Assembly (NCBI GenBank): GCA_902385155.1
Contig: CABMEP010000044.1
Coordinates: 1 to 37,938 of the forward strand
DNA from: an uncultured archaeon
GTDB lineage: Archaea > Micrarchaeota > Micrarchaeia > CABMEP01
Direction of reading: 5' to 3'
Length of the DNA stretch: 37,938 bases
Numbering within the stretch: the stretch's first letter is position 1; the number at the start of each line of letters is the position of its first letter. Shown in pieces: positions 37,102 to 37,938 of this stretch. A program made the translations under genes and the position numbers. A model generated the notes under the pieces. It ran no database searches. It saw only the letters and a list, made by a program, of their open reading frames with translations, and had not been told where the DNA came from.

Positions 37102-37500
37102 TCACTCGGTCGGCTTGCCGTCGTACTCCTCCGGCCGGGCGATCGCGTCCGCCTTTGTGCGCATGACCGTCTTGTCGATGTGCTCGGGCGGGGAGTAGAT
37201 GGTGTAGAGCTTGAGCGGCTCGGTCTTGGAGGTGTTGATCACGTTGTGCCTCGCGCCCGCGGGCACTATCGCCGCGCTGCCGTCCTTGACCTTGTACTTC
37301 TCTGCGTCGATGGTCACGAGCCCTTCCCCCTTCTCGAACCTGAAGAACTGGTCGATGTGCGGATGCACCTCGGCGCCTATCTCCTCCCCTGGCTGGAGGC
37401 ACATGAGCACGAGCTGGCTGTTCTTCCCGGTGTAGAGCACGCGGCGGAAGTCGGTGTTCTTCAGCGTCTCTTTCTCAATGAGCGTAGAGTATCCCTTCAT
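37102..37500 (-). CDS. cupin domain protein
   Basis: The 132-residue protein is a single cupin barrel. The first motif reads HPHIDQFFRFEKGEG (His46, His48, with Gln51 near the usual Glu place) and the second GSAAIVPAGARHNVIN (His85). It could bind one metal and act on a small molecule or simply sense it. GGTGATGCC stands just before the ATG, and TAATAAAT at 37533-37540 lies 37 nt upstream as a TATA box on the minus strand. It converges on the transglutaminase gene, with a 21-nt gap. Confidence 0.88.
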   Translation of the reverse strand: MKGYSTLIEKETLKNTDFRRVLYTGKNSQLVLMCLQPGEEIGAEVHPHIDQFFRFEKGEGLVTIDAEKYKVKDGSAAIVPAGARHNVINTSKTEPLKLYTIYSPPEHIDKTVMRTKADAIARPEEYDGKPTE

Positions 37501-37548
37501 GGCATCACCTGAGCGACGATTGACCGCATCCCTAATAAATGTGAGCGT

Positions 37549-37938
37549 TCACTCCCGTACGAAGCCGAACCTCTTGCCTGCCGCGGTCATCCTGATGAAA
37601 TGATCGAGGCTGGACTTGAACGCCCCCTCGCTGTGGCGCTTCCTGCCGACGATGTAGGCGACGCGTATCCTCCTGTAGCGCGCCGGGAGCGCCTGGAAAT
37701 GGACCCATGCCGACTTGTCTTTCTTGATAGCATTGAGTATCCGCACGGGTATCCTGAAATCGTCGGCGTTGTCGAGATGCGGCTTGAACGCATGGGAGAC
37801 CGCATCGAGGCCCGCCCGGGTCATCCGTCTCTCCTTTATCAACGTCCTGATCCGCTCCAGGTTCATGTGGGAGAGGGCGCTGGTCCTCTTCCTGGGCGTG
37901 AACCTCTGCGCGAAACGCTTGCCGTCGATCCTCTTGAC
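37549..37938 (-). CDS. YdeI/OmpD-associated family protein (partial)
   Basis: The reading frame is open to the end of the window, so the start lies beyond 37938. The visible 129 residues begin VKRIDGKRFAQRFTPRK, the usual middle of YdeI-family proteins. LIKERRMTRAGL and the C-terminal domain with DKSAWVHFQALPARYRRIRVAYIVGRKR and HFIRMTAAGKRFGF follow. The Met at 37866 is internal. These cytosolic proteins have been linked to resistance against peptides in bacteria, but the mechanism is not known. About 60-70 N-terminal residues are missing from this window. Confidence 0.85.
   Translation of the reverse strand, partial: VKRIDGKRFAQRFTPRKRTSALSHMNLERIRTLIKERRMTRAGLDAVSHAFKPHLDNADDFRIPVRILNAIKKDKSAWVHFQALPARYRRIRVAYIVGRKRHSEGAFKSSLDHFIRMTAAGKRFGFVRE

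Overview
This window is archaeal chromosomal DNA. Evidence: an archaeal-type S-adenosylmethionine synthetase, a uracil phosphoribosyltransferase, TATA boxes 24-29 nt upstream of many start codons with no room for a ribosome-binding site (leaderless transcripts), GGTGA/GGAG-type ribosome-binding sites on genes inside operons, and many small zinc-ribbon and membrane-anchored proteins. Base composition is fairly GC-rich except for an AT-rich block at about 811-2140. The lineage cannot be fixed from the sequence alone; an uncultivated DPANN-type (Micrarchaeota- or Diapherotrites-like) or Thermoplasmata-like archaeon is a guess. No rRNA, tRNA or CRISPR array was found.

Layout. (1) 1-667: a small serine-recombinase-like protein that has lost its catalytic residues. 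(2) 811-7872: an accessory block, almost entirely on the minus strand, of short unrelated genes: two HNH nucleases, an RBBP9-type hydrolase, two Fic proteins, two DUF1801 proteins, two HD-domain proteins, a DUF3795 zinc protein, small membrane proteins and one unknown. Between 1398 and 7005 nearly every gene ends at a copy of the same short repeat (core TTGGAAGTGCTAAGAGAG on the minus strand), which often includes the stop codon. This looks like a gene-cassette array with a recurring 3' junction site and is the most interesting feature here. (3) 8137-18221: a methyltransferase, then mostly membrane or secreted proteins, including a large secreted transglutaminase-like protein, a divergent transglutaminase/TPR protein, a surface-anchored amidohydrolase, a flavin-binding-fold protein and a polytopic GT-C-like protein. 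(4) 18309-24023: a WYL-like regulator, small membrane and unknown proteins, YbjQ, a short tRNA-dihydrouridine synthase and an Imm-5-like protein with a probable frameshift. (5) 24112-28493: a housekeeping stretch with SAM synthetase followed directly by a membrane methyltransferase, uracil phosphoribosyltransferase, a lipoprotein and a cold-shock protein. (6) 28645-37938: zinc-ribbon and RGG proteins, an HD protein, an isochorismatase-like hydrolase, SIMPL, a membrane-bound winged-helix regulator, lipoproteins, a second transglutaminase-like lipoprotein paralogous to the one in region 3, a cupin and a partial YdeI-like protein.

How the genes fit together. The cell-surface theme is strong: about ten products carry a signal peptide, lipobox or single membrane anchor. 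The two large transglutaminase-like proteins each sit beside a cysteine-rich, membrane-anchored partner that shares a WPK motif after its membrane segment, so this pair appears to have been duplicated. The SAM synthetase and the adjacent membrane methyltransferase form a likely operon. Three very small genes (1208-1357, 20759-20911, 29930-30067) were found by direct translation.
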